From NCBI GenBank assembly GCA_031254995.1, contig JAIRTJ010000169.1:1-5171 (forward strand): DNA of 5,171 nucleotides. The letters run 5' to 3'. Shown here one piece after another: positions 1 through 5,078 of the stretch. The notes beneath the pieces were generated by a model that saw only the letters and a program-made list of their open reading frames with translations, did not search any database and was not told the DNA's origin. The position numbers and the translations under genes are program-made. This DNA comes from Eubacteriales Family XIII. Incertae Sedis bacterium (GTDB lineage Bacteria; Bacillota; Clostridia; Peptostreptococcales; Anaerovoracaceae). Positions within the stretch are counted from its first letter, which is position 1, and each line of letters opens with the position of its first letter.

Positions 1-1
1 G

Positions 2-418
2 AAGACGAGAAAAAGCCCGTTGCAGATCAGCAGCGCGTGCGCGGCCGAATTGATCGCTTTCGACGCGGATATCTTTGCGGAAGGATGTTCCTCAGCCGGC
101 GCGGCCGAGAAGCTGAGAATGAATGTCATTCGACTTTTGGCCGATGAAAGCGTCAGGAAGCAATACAAGATCGACGTGCTGTATCAAAAATCTCTGCGTG
201 CCCGAATTGCCGTATTTCTTCGACACATGAGCGAAAAAGTCGGCGCGGATGCGTTCGAAATAAACATGGACAGGGAACAGTTCGCGCGCTATCTCGGAGT
301 GAATCGCAGCGCGCTGTCGCACGCGCTCAGCATCATGCGTCGCGACGGAATCATCCGGTTCAGAAAAGGGCGTTTTGAGATACTCGACAAGCAGGCTCTG
401 GAGGAAAAGAAGCGGTGA
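2..418 (+). CDS. Crp/Fnr-family transcriptional regulator, 5' end missing
   Basis: The reading frame is open to the left edge, so the N-terminal sensor (cNMP-binding-like) domain is mostly outside the window; 138 residues are visible. They comprise the end of the sensor domain, a long dimerisation helix (about residues 30-75, through NVIRLLADESVRKQY and VLYQKSLRARIAVFLRHM) and a winged helix-turn-helix near residues 85-125. The recognition helix NRSALSHALSIM aligns with the CRP recognition helix: the Arg equivalent to CRP R180 is kept, but the positions of E181 and R185 are Ser and His, so a half-site other than TGTGA is expected. The wing is IIRFRKGRFEIL. The gene ends 292 bp before modA on the same strand, and a CRP-geometry palindrome lies in that gap, suggesting it controls modABC. 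The ligand cannot be told. The TTG at 20 is an internal Leu codon, not a start. Family call is firm; target is inference. Confidence 0.85.
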   Translation, partial: KTRKSPLQISSACAAELIAFDADIFAEGCSSAGAAEKLRMNVIRLLADESVRKQYKIDVLYQKSLRARIAVFLRHMSEKVGADAFEINMDREQFARYLGVNRSALSHALSIMRRDGIIRFRKGRFEILDKQALEEKKR

Positions 419-451
419 TCGCTCCTGCGCGCAGATGCACAAAACTCTTCA

Positions 452-471
452 TATGTTGTTGCGGCAACATA
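452..471. promoter_or_regulatory. Palindromic operator, likely Crp/Fnr-type site of modA
   Basis: TATGTTG and CAACATA form perfect 7-bp inverted arms around a 6-bp spacer (TTGCGG). The core TGTTG-N6-CAACA has the same half-site length and spacing as the CRP consensus TGTGA-N6-TCACA. Its centre (461.5) lies about 41.5 bp upstream of the transcription start predicted from the 491-496 -10 box, the standard class II activator position, and it covers the poor -35 region. The regulator encoded just upstream is the obvious candidate to bind here. Binding itself is inferred; repression through blocking of the -35 region is the alternative. Confidence 0.6.
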
Positions 472-487
472 CATTTTTCGGTTTCAT

Positions 488-496
488 TGATATAAT
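488..496 (+). promoter_or_regulatory. Extended -10 promoter of the modABC operon
   Basis: TGATATAAT is a perfect extended -10 element (TGN followed by TATAAT at 491-496). The hexamer 17 bp upstream, CATACA at 468-473, matches TTGACA at only three positions and overlaps the palindrome at 452-471. A promoter with a strong extended -10 and a weak -35 is typical of activator-dependent transcription. The predicted start is near 502-503, giving a leader of roughly 208 nt before modA. Confidence 0.65.
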
Positions 497-502
497 GCAT
501 TA

Positions 503-699
503 GCGGTTTCGATTGACAGGGGACTGATCGCAGTTTGCGACGGTTTGTCGATTGATCGATCGAAGTCGGCGTTTCGCCGGAGCGCGGTCTTCGTCAGGCG
601 AAGCGATAACGGAGCGCAGTTGTTTCGCGCGGGGACGCGAAGCGGCGCGAAGACTAACAGCAGCGTGTAGTTACGGCAATTTCGCTGCGCAACGATTTT
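503..699 (+). promoter_or_regulatory. Long structured 5' leader of modA, possible riboswitch
   Basis: This roughly 200-nt untranslated leader has no convincing ORF but several perfect short stems: 528-532/536-540 (triloop), 548-552/559-563, 567-571/575-579 (triloop), 589-593/599-603, 624-629/636-641 and 660-665/683-688. Several have mutually exclusive partners: 561-565 with 589-593, 624-630 with 645-651, and 614-619 with 685-690. That is the pattern of a switching RNA. Molybdenum-cofactor (Moco) riboswitches are known upstream of mod and moa genes, including in Clostridia, so one is plausible here. I could not recognise the conserved Moco core by eye, and GC-rich sequence makes stems easily by chance. 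Confidence 0.35.
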
Positions 700-705
700 A
701 GGAGG
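700..705 (+). promoter_or_regulatory. Shine-Dalgarno site of modA
   Basis: AGGAGG lies 5 nt before the ATG at 711, a perfect match to the anti-Shine-Dalgarno sequence. It fixes the modA start and predicts strong translation, as expected for a binding protein made in excess over the permease. It sits just 3' of the last leader hairpin (660-688), so leader structure could affect access to it. Confidence 0.85.
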
Positions 706-710
706 AAACG

Positions 711-1562
711 ATGAAATTGAAAGGAAGAAGAAGTCTTTTATTGATTTTGGCCATTCTCTTGGTTCTGACGGCGGCTATGTTCGGCGCTTGCGCGAAGGAT
801 GGATCCGAGGACACGCCTGCGGGCGAGGAACCGCCTGTAACGGAAGAACCCGTCGTGACGGGATCGGTTATGATCGCCGCAGCCGCCAGTCTCGAAAACG
901 CGCTTACGGAGGAATTGATTCCGCTGTTCAACGCGGACTTTCCGGACGTCGCGGTGACGGGTACATATGACAGCAGCGGCAAGCTTCAAGAGCAGATTGA
1001 AGGCGGTTTGGACGCGGCTGTCTTCTTCTCCGCGGCGACTAAGCAGATGAACGCGCTGGTCGAAGCCGGCTTCATCGATGCGTCGGAGGTCGTGAATCTT
1101 CTCGAGAATGAGATCGTCTTGATCGCATCCGCGAACAGCGACACGAAGATCGCATCGTTCGAGGAGATCGGTGACGCCGCTTCGGTCGCGATCGGCGACC
1201 CCGCGAGCGTGCCTGCGGGTCAATATGCGGAGGAAGTCTTGACCTCTATTGGCGTGTGGGACGCGATTTCCGCGAAGGCTAGTCTCGGAACCAACGTGAC
1301 GGAGGTCCTCAATTGGGTGGCAGAGGGCAGCGCGGAGGTCGGCATCGTCTACGCTACGGATGCCGCTTCCATGCCGGACAATGTCAAGGTTCTCGCCATC
1401 GCGCCTGCGGAGAGTTTGCAGACGCCGGTTATCTATCCCGTCGCGACGCTGAAGGGCGTATCCGACGAGAACAAGGAAGCTGCGGCGAAGTTCGTCGAGT
1501 TCCTGCAAAGCGATGCGGCGATGTCGGTCTTTGAAAAGTACGGATTCAAGGCGGCCGCGTAG
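711..1562 (+). CDS. modA: Molybdate ABC transporter, substrate-binding lipoprotein ModA
   Basis: A 283-residue extracytoplasmic solute-binding protein that captures molybdate (and probably tungstate) and delivers it to ModB. The N-terminus has a basic start (MKLKGRRS), a hydrophobic core (L9-A22) and a lipobox ending FGAC, so Cys27 is the predicted lipidated residue. An acidic Pro/Glu/Thr linker follows (about 28-50). The mature domain has ModA hallmarks: AAAASLENAL with Ser60 and YDSSGKL with Ser88/Ser89 (oxyanion-binding serines), GDPASVPAGQYAEE (162-175) and GIVYATDA with Tyr214, matching the tyrosine position of E. coli ModA. It ends with the typical FEKYGF. The start is set by AGGAGG 5 nt upstream. 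First gene of modABC; the 79-nt gap to modB holds a strong hairpin. Sequence alone does not separate molybdate from tungstate preference. Confidence 0.95.
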   Translation: MKLKGRRSLLLILAILLVLTAAMFGACAKDGSEDTPAGEEPPVTEEPVVTGSVMIAAAASLENALTEELIPLFNADFPDVAVTGTYDSSGKLQEQIEGGLDAAVFFSAATKQMNALVEAGFIDASEVVNLLENEIVLIASANSDTKIASFEEIGDAASVAIGDPASVPAGQYAEEVLTSIGVWDAISAKASLGTNVTEVLNWVAEGSAEVGIVYATDAASMPDNVKVLAIAPAESLQTPVIYPVATLKGVSDENKEAAAKFVEFLQSDAAMSVFEKYGFKAAA

Positions 1563-1592
1563 CGGCATGAAGCGGTAAATTCGCTTGAAATG

Positions 1593-1626
1593 ATTCGGGC
1601 GTCGCGGTTCGTTGCGGCGTCCGAAT
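1593..1626 (+). promoter_or_regulatory. Intercistronic 15-bp hairpin between modA and modB
   Basis: Arms 1593-1607 and 1612-1626 pair along all 15 positions as RNA (11 Watson-Crick and 4 G-U pairs) around a UUCG loop. No U-tract follows, so it is not a standard intrinsic terminator. It ends 15 nt before the modB ATG. Such hairpins between a binding-protein gene and its permease gene commonly protect the upstream message from 3' decay, giving more ModA than ModB; reduced modB initiation is another possible role. The structure is read directly from the sequence; the role is inferred. Confidence 0.65.
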
Positions 1627-1641
1627 GACGAGACACAGATT

Positions 1642-2328
1642 ATGGAATTCGCACCTATACTCATATCGATAAAAACCGCGTGCGTCGCCATCGTCATCAC
1701 GTTCGTCGTCGGGACATGGTTTGCGTATGTCGTATATCGCGCGAAGAACGGCGTCGTACGCTCCGTGGCCGACGCGTTGCTGACTTTGCCGCTCGTCTTG
1801 CCTCCGACTGTGGCAGGTTTTTTTCTGCTGTACATCTTCGGAGTGTATCGACCGATCGGAAGTCTGCTCGCGAATTTGGGCGTCAAGATCGTGTTTTCGT
1901 GGCCTGCCACCGTATTGGCCGCCGTCGTGATCGCGCTTCCGCTCATGTACCGCTCGGCGAAGGCCGCGTTCACGCAGGTCGATCCTATATTCCTGCAAGC
2001 GGCTCGGACGATCGGCATGTCCGAAGGTCGCATCGCGTTTCGCATCCTCTTTCCGTTGGCGTCTCCGGGCTTGGTTTCCGGCGGGATACTGGCTTTTTCG
2101 AGAGGTCTGGGGGAATTCGGCGCCACAGCCATGATCGCGGGAAACATTGCGGGCGTGACGCGAACCATGCCCCTCGCCATCTATTCCTCCGTCAGCGGCG
2201 GCAGAGTGGATGAAGCGTACAGATATGTAATTATTTTGGTACTCATATCCTTCATCTTTGTCGTGCTCTTGAATTTTGTTTCCGATGTCAAGTCGAACAA
2301 ATACCGTTTGGATTCGGAAAGGCGTTAG
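1642..2328 (+). CDS. modB: Molybdate ABC transporter, permease subunit ModB
   Basis: A 228-residue integral membrane permease forming the homodimeric channel of the ModABC importer. Hydrophobic segments fall at about residues 5-32, 44-68, 82-103, 133-153 and 195-215. The LPLVLPPTVAGFFLL stretch (49-63) is characteristic of ModB. The cytoplasmic coupling (EAA) loop is QAARTIGMSEGRIAFRILFP (119-138), which docks onto ModC, followed by RGLGEFGATAMIAGN (154-168). ATG 1642 gives the usual ModB N-terminus, with hydrophobic sequence beginning within five residues. The frame stays open upstream to a TTG at 1612, but that lies inside the 1593-1626 hairpin and would add ten non-conserved residues. The Shine-Dalgarno before 1642 is weak, so translation may depend partly on coupling. 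It stops 3 nt before modC. ModB typically runs 220-230 residues, so it is complete. Confidence 0.93.
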   Translation: MEFAPILISIKTACVAIVITFVVGTWFAYVVYRAKNGVVRSVADALLTLPLVLPPTVAGFFLLYIFGVYRPIGSLLANLGVKIVFSWPATVLAAVVIALPLMYRSAKAAFTQVDPIFLQAARTIGMSEGRIAFRILFPLASPGLVSGGILAFSRGLGEFGATAMIAGNIAGVTRTMPLAIYSSVSGGRVDEAYRYVIILVLISFIFVVLLNFVSDVKSNKYRLDSERR

Positions 2329-2331
2329 ATC

Positions 2332-3396
2332 ATGAGCCTGCGCGTCGACATACGAAAACGATACAAGACATTCGCTTTGGAGGTGAGCTTTGAGAATGAG
2401 GGCGGTTCGCTCGGTATTCTCGGTGCGTCAGGAAGCGGCAAGAGTCTCACCTTGAAGTGCATCGCCGGTCTCGAATCGCCCGACGAGGGCATCATCGTCT
2501 CCGGGGGAAGGACGCTGTACGATTCGGCGGCAAAGATCGATCTCTCGCCGCAGGAGCGCAATGTCGGCTATCTGTTTCAAAGCTACGCGCTCTTTCCGCA
2601 CATGACCGTTCGCGAGAACGTCTCCGTCGCCATACGAGACAAGACGAAGAATCGCGATGCCGTCGTCGGAGCTCTGATGGACAGATAAGAACTCTCGGGT
2701 TTTGAGGATCGCTATCCCGCGAAACTGTCGGGCGGTCAACAGCAGAGAGTCGCTCTCGCGCGAATATTCGCCTACGAACCCGAAATACTCATGCTCGACG
2801 AGCCGTTTTCGGCCTTGGACGCATTTTTGCGCGAAAACATGCAGATCGAGCTCCTTCGAATTATGTCTGAATACGACGGCGATACTATTCTCGTCACGCA
2901 CAATCGCGACGAAGTTTACAAATTATGCGAAAATTTGTTGATTATGGAAGGCGGTCGCGCGGAGGCGAGGGGCAAGACGTCGGAGGTTTTTTCGGATCCA
3001 ACCACCGTGACCGCGGCGCGCATTACGGGATGCAAGAATTTTTCCGAAATCAAGAGACTGTCCGAACACAGGCTGTTCGCGACGGATTGGGGCATAGAGC
3101 TTGAGACAGCGAAGCGAATCGAGGCAGAGCACACCCATGTCGGTGTGCGCGCCCATGACTTTTCGCGAGAGAGAAGCGCGGGCATCTCGGCGCAAAACGA
3201 GATTGCGATCATCGCGGAAACCGTGATCGTGAGCCCGTTCGAACGAACCGTCCTCTTTCGCGTCGCAAACGGTTCCGGAGGTGCACGCGGAACGATTCAG
3301 TGGATGTGCGATCGAAACGAGGATGTCTCGAATACGGATCGCCTGTTCCTCAACGCAGATGATATCCTTCTTCTGACATCCGCTCTTCATTTATGA
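2332..3396 (+). pseudogene. modC: Molybdate ABC transporter ATPase ModC, broken by an in-frame TAA at codon 119
   Basis: The 354-position frame encodes a complete ModC apart from one nonsense codon. Before it come Walker A GASGSGKS (31-38) and the Q-loop in GYLFQSYALFP (Gln83). Codon 119 (2686-2688) is TAA, between ALMDR and ELSGFEDRYP. The same frame then continues with signature LSGGQQQ (132-138), Walker B ILMLDEP (152-158), D-loop SALD, H-loop His190 in LVTHN, and a C-terminal TOBE-like region (about 240-354, including VGVRAHDF). A single substitution fits best, since the frame is kept; relatives usually have a hydrophobic or aromatic residue there (from memory), so TAT, TAC or TTA could be the original codon. 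The 118-residue product would lack signature and Walker B. ATG 2791 lies inside Walker B and cannot rescue it. GGAAAGG at 2316-2322 precedes the start. Sequencing error or rare readthrough remain possible. Confidence 0.85.
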
Positions 3397-3401
3397 TATA
3401 A
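3377..3401 (+). repeat. 25-bp direct repeat, copy 1, with a promoter-like sequence at the modC end
   Basis: Identical at all 25 positions to 3496-3520, 119 bp downstream. This copy encodes the last ModC codons and its TGA (3394-3396). Overlapping it is a good promoter: CTGACA at 3373-3378 (5/6 of TTGACA), an 18-bp spacer and extended -10 TGATATAAC (TATAAC 3397-3402, 5/6). Transcription would start near 3409 and read through the spacer into moaC. Confidence 0.8.
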
Positions 3402-3490
3402 CAACCGCTTTCCGCGCTTGTCATATCCATTTGTCTGCCGTGCGAATTTTTCGCCTGCGGCGAAAACGCACATGGCTCTATCATAAATGA
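3387..3490. repeat. 104-bp segment bounded by perfect 12-bp inverted repeats
   Basis: TCATTTATGATA at 3387-3398 is the exact reverse complement of TATCATAAATGA at 3479-3490. The segment contains the imperfect hairpin at 3437-3476 and no coding sequence apart from the last codons of modC. Terminal inverted repeats around a short non-coding insert resemble a miniature inverted-repeat element. However, the left arm also belongs to the direct repeat shared with 3496-3520, and no clear target-site duplication of usual length is seen. Mobility is therefore unproven. Confidence 0.45.
3437..3476 (+). other. Long imperfect hairpin in the modC-moaC spacer
   Basis: Perfect 8-bp stem TTTTCGCC (3448-3455) and GGCGAAAA (3459-3466) with a TGC loop. 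It is extended by 3440-3444 with 3467-3471 (5 bp, bulge AAT at 3445-3447) and 3437-3439 with 3474-3476 (3 bp, bulge AT). That is 16 pairs in all. The A and T runs are in the wrong order for an intrinsic terminator on either strand (T-run 5', A-run 3', no trailing U-tract). It would lie in RNA started from the upstream promoter copy or reading through from modC, so it may act in processing or attenuation. Confidence 0.55.
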
Positions 3491-3495
3491 CTCCG

Positions 3496-3520
3496 CATCC
3501 GCTCTTCATTTATGATATAA
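3496..3520 (+). repeat. 25-bp direct repeat, copy 2, carrying the moaC promoter core
   Basis: Identical to 3377-3401. Only the repeat itself is shared: flanking bases on both sides diverge at once, and the 94 bp between the copies is not tandemly repeated. This copy holds all but the final T of the extended -10 box of the moaC promoter but has no recognisable -35 element upstream. Confidence 0.8.
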
Positions 3521-3521
3521 T
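3513..3521 (+). promoter_or_regulatory. Extended -10 promoter of moaC-moaA
   Basis: TGATATAAT is a perfect extended -10 element, identical over its 9 bases to the modA promoter at 488-496. The hexamer 17 bp upstream (CCGCAT, 3493-3498) does not resemble TTGACA. The predicted start near 3526-3529 leaves a leader of about 100 nt before moaC, containing the hairpin at 3561-3581. The promoter implies that moaC, moaA and the MOSC gene can be expressed independently of modABC. Confidence 0.6.
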
Positions 3522-3560
3522 CAATACCACATACTTGAATATCCTTGCTTTTCGGTTGGA

Positions 3561-3581
3561 GGGCGAGGCTTCGCTTCGTCC
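3561..3581 (+). other. Hairpin in the moaC leader
   Basis: GGGCGAGGC (3561-3569) pairs with GCTTCGTCC (3573-3581) over nine positions (seven Watson-Crick, two G-U) around a TTC loop. No U-run follows, so it is not an intrinsic terminator. It lies 30 nt upstream of the moaC Shine-Dalgarno. It may be part of a leader regulatory structure, but the roughly 100-nt leader is short for a full Moco riboswitch and I recognise no conserved core. Confidence 0.45.
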
Positions 3582-3610
3582 GATTGCGGCGGGCGGAACG
3601 CACGGGAAAC

Positions 3611-3616
3611 GGAGAG
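3611..3616 (+). promoter_or_regulatory. Shine-Dalgarno site that fixes the moaC TTG start
   Basis: GGAGAG lies 8 nt before the TTG at 3625. No in-frame ATG or GTG lies at a suitable distance, and the conserved MoaC sequence begins right after this TTG. The site therefore decides the start codon. Confidence 0.75.
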
Positions 3617-3624
3617 ATGATCGA

Positions 3625-4101
3625 TTGGGCGAGTTGAATCACATAGATGCGGCGGGCAATGCCGTGATGACGGACGTATCGAATAAGGCCGTGACGAGGC
3701 GCAGAGCTGTTGCGACGGGCGCGATCGCGATGAACCGCGAGACGTTTGAGCTGATTCTCGGCGGTGCGACGACAAAGGGAGATGTCCTCGCGGCCGCGCG
3801 CATCGCGGGAATTATGGCGGCGAAAAAGACGTCGCAACTCATTCCGCTGTGTCACCCGCTCATGATTGAGCAGTGTGTCGTGGACTTCATTCCGGACGCG
3901 GAGAATTCGGTGATCGAGGCGACATGCGCCGTGGTCACGACGGGCAAGACCGGCGCGGAGATGGAAGCTCTCACGGGCGTTGCGACGGCGCTCTTGACCG
4001 TTTACGACATGTGCAAGGCGACGGATCGAAGCATGGAGATACGAAAGATCGTCCTGCTCGAAAAGAGCGGCGGGAAAAGCGGCGCTTATACGAGGGAGTA
4101 G
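3625..4101 (+). CDS. moaC: Cyclic pyranopterin monophosphate synthase MoaC
   Basis: MoaC converts 3',8-cyclo-7,8-dihydro-GTP, the MoaA product, into cyclic pyranopterin monophosphate in the cytoplasm, the second half of step one of molybdenum cofactor synthesis. With the TTG start the protein is 158 residues, the usual length, and its key positions fall at E. coli MoaC numbering: Lys51 (in TTKGD), His77 (in PLCHPL), Glu112 and Glu114 (in GAEMEAL), Asp128 and Lys131 (in YDMCK). It opens with GELNHIDAAGNAVMTDVSNKAVT, the family's normal N-terminus, and ends KSGGKSGAYTRE. An ATG at 3487 in the same frame would add 46 residues encoded by promoter and leader sequence, so it is not used. Own promoter at 3513-3521; moaA begins 10 nt after the stop, so the two are co-transcribed. 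No damage seen. Confidence 0.95.
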   Translation: MGELNHIDAAGNAVMTDVSNKAVTRRRAVATGAIAMNRETFELILGGATTKGDVLAAARIAGIMAAKKTSQLIPLCHPLMIEQCVVDFIPDAENSVIEATCAVVTTGKTGAEMEALTGVATALLTVYDMCKATDRSMEIRKIVLLEKSGGKSGAYTRE

Positions 4102-4111
4102 ACGGGCGTTT

Positions 4112-5077
4112 ATGCGGGACGAAACGGGACGTAATATTCGCTATCTGCGGCTTTCGGTAACAGATCGTTGCAATCTGCGTTGCTTGTATTGCATGCCGTC
4201 GGAGGGCGTCAATCCGCTTTCCCATTCGGATATTTTGACATTTGAGGAGATATTGAGGCTCGTTCGCTTGGCGACGGATCTGGGCATCGACAGGGTAAAG
4301 GTCACGGGCGGTGAGCCATTGGTGCGTCGCGGCGTCGTTGACTTGATCCGAGGGCTCAAAGCTCTGCCCAAGATCGACCAAGTCACGCTGACGACAAACG
4401 GGGCTTTGCTGGAGGAATATCTGCCCGCTTTGGTCGACGCAGGCACGGACGGCGTCAATATCAGCATCGATACATTAAACCGCGAGGTCTATGCCAAACT
4501 CACGGGCTTTGACGATTTGGCGCGCGTCCTGTCTTCGATCCGGCGCGCGGCGGAGGTTCTGCCGGTTAAACTCAACGTCGTTCCGCTCGAGGGTGTGAAC
4601 GACGGGGAACTCTGCGATCTCGCGGAGATGGCGAGGAGGGATGTCCTCGCGGTGCGATTCATCGAGCTGATGCCGGTGGGCAGGGCAGAGAGATTTTCGT
4701 ATCCGAGCTCGGATTCCGTAAAATCCGCGATAGAGACCTGTTTCGGTTCAGCGGAGCCGTGCGAGGAAAGACTGGGAAACGGGCCTGCGGTCTATTATCG
4801 TTTGGAAAATTTTGAAGGAAAGATCGGGTTTATTCGAGCGATGAGCGACTCGTTTTGCGCGGACTGCAACAGGGTGAGGCTCACTGCCGACGGGCGGTTT
4901 ATGCCCTGTCTCGGTCGCTCGGATTTCGCGGACGCAAAACGGGTTTTGCGCGACGGCGCGTCCGATCTCGAACTGACGAAGAGCTTGGAACGAACGATTT
5001 TCGCAAAGCCGACTCGGCACGGGTTCGCCGAGGGAAGGCAAAAACCGGGACGCGATATGCATATGATAGGCGGGTAA
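4112..5077 (+). CDS. moaA: GTP 3',8-cyclase MoaA (radical SAM)
   Basis: MoaA is a radical S-adenosylmethionine enzyme carrying two [4Fe-4S] clusters; it cyclises GTP to 3',8-cyclo-7,8-dihydro-GTP, which MoaC then processes. The protein has 321 residues, normal for the family. The SAM-binding cluster motif CNLRCLYC has Cys20, Cys24 and Cys27, followed by KVTGGEPLVRR with GGEP at 66-69. The C-terminal substrate-side cluster has Cys249, Cys252 and Cys266 (CX2CX13C) around NRVRLTADGRF, whose arginines belong to the GTP-binding region. It ends with the conserved Gly-Gly, needed in MoaA for activity. ATG 4112 gives the usual DETGRNIRYLRLSVTDRCN start; GGGAG at 4094-4098, inside the end of moaC, is a somewhat distant Shine-Dalgarno and suggests coupling. 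The MOSC gene starts one base after the stop. The gene appears intact. Confidence 0.97.
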   Translation: MRDETGRNIRYLRLSVTDRCNLRCLYCMPSEGVNPLSHSDILTFEEILRLVRLATDLGIDRVKVTGGEPLVRRGVVDLIRGLKALPKIDQVTLTTNGALLEEYLPALVDAGTDGVNISIDTLNREVYAKLTGFDDLARVLSSIRRAAEVLPVKLNVVPLEGVNDGELCDLAEMARRDVLAVRFIELMPVGRAERFSYPSSDSVKSAIETCFGSAEPCEERLGNGPAVYYRLENFEGKIGFIRAMSDSFCADCNRVRLTADGRFMPCLGRSDFADAKRVLRDGASDLELTKSLERTIFAKPTRHGFAEGRQKPGRDMHMIGG

Positions 5078-5078
5078 T

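Noticed and set aside
425..434. CTGCGCGCAG palindrome after the regulator gene as a terminator
   Set aside because: Its arms leave too small a loop for a stable RNA hairpin, and no U-tract follows. It may be chance in GC-rich sequence.
513..541. TTGACA at 513-518 as a -35 element of a second modA promoter
   Set aside because: The hexamer 17 bp downstream (TGCGAC) is not a plausible -10, and neighbouring spacings offer none.
552..566. FNR-like site around TTGAT at 552
   Set aside because: Only one half-site matches; the other half (CGAAG) does not fit ATCAA, and it lies downstream of the predicted transcription start.
1612..1641. TTG 1612 as the modB start
   Set aside because: It lies within the 3' arm of the modA-modB hairpin, has no Shine-Dalgarno, and adds ten residues not expected in ModB.
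738..2180. 480-codon ORF on the minus strand across modA and modB
   Set aside because: It lies antisense to two well-conserved genes, has low-complexity Arg-rich composition and no recognisable domain. It is a codon-bias shadow.
1680..2213. 177-codon plus-strand ORF overlapping modB
   Set aside because: An Arg/His-rich out-of-frame shadow of modB with no family resemblance.
2686..2688. TAA as a recoded sense codon
   Set aside because: TAA is not a known selenocysteine or pyrrolysine codon, and moaA ends properly at TAA, so reassignment in this genome is unlikely.
2791..3396. Separate gene starting at ATG 2791
   Set aside because: The ATG is inside the Walker B motif of ModC and has no ribosome site; the signature motif lies upstream in the same frame. 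It is the second part of the broken modC.
3487..3624. N-terminal extension of MoaC from ATG 3487
   Set aside because: It covers the repeat, the -10 box and the leader hairpin, has no MoaC homology, and has no ribosome site.
3617..3637. Leader peptide ATG 3617 to TGA 3637 overlapping the moaC start
   Set aside because: Six codons only, with the ATG touching the Shine-Dalgarno, too close for initiation.
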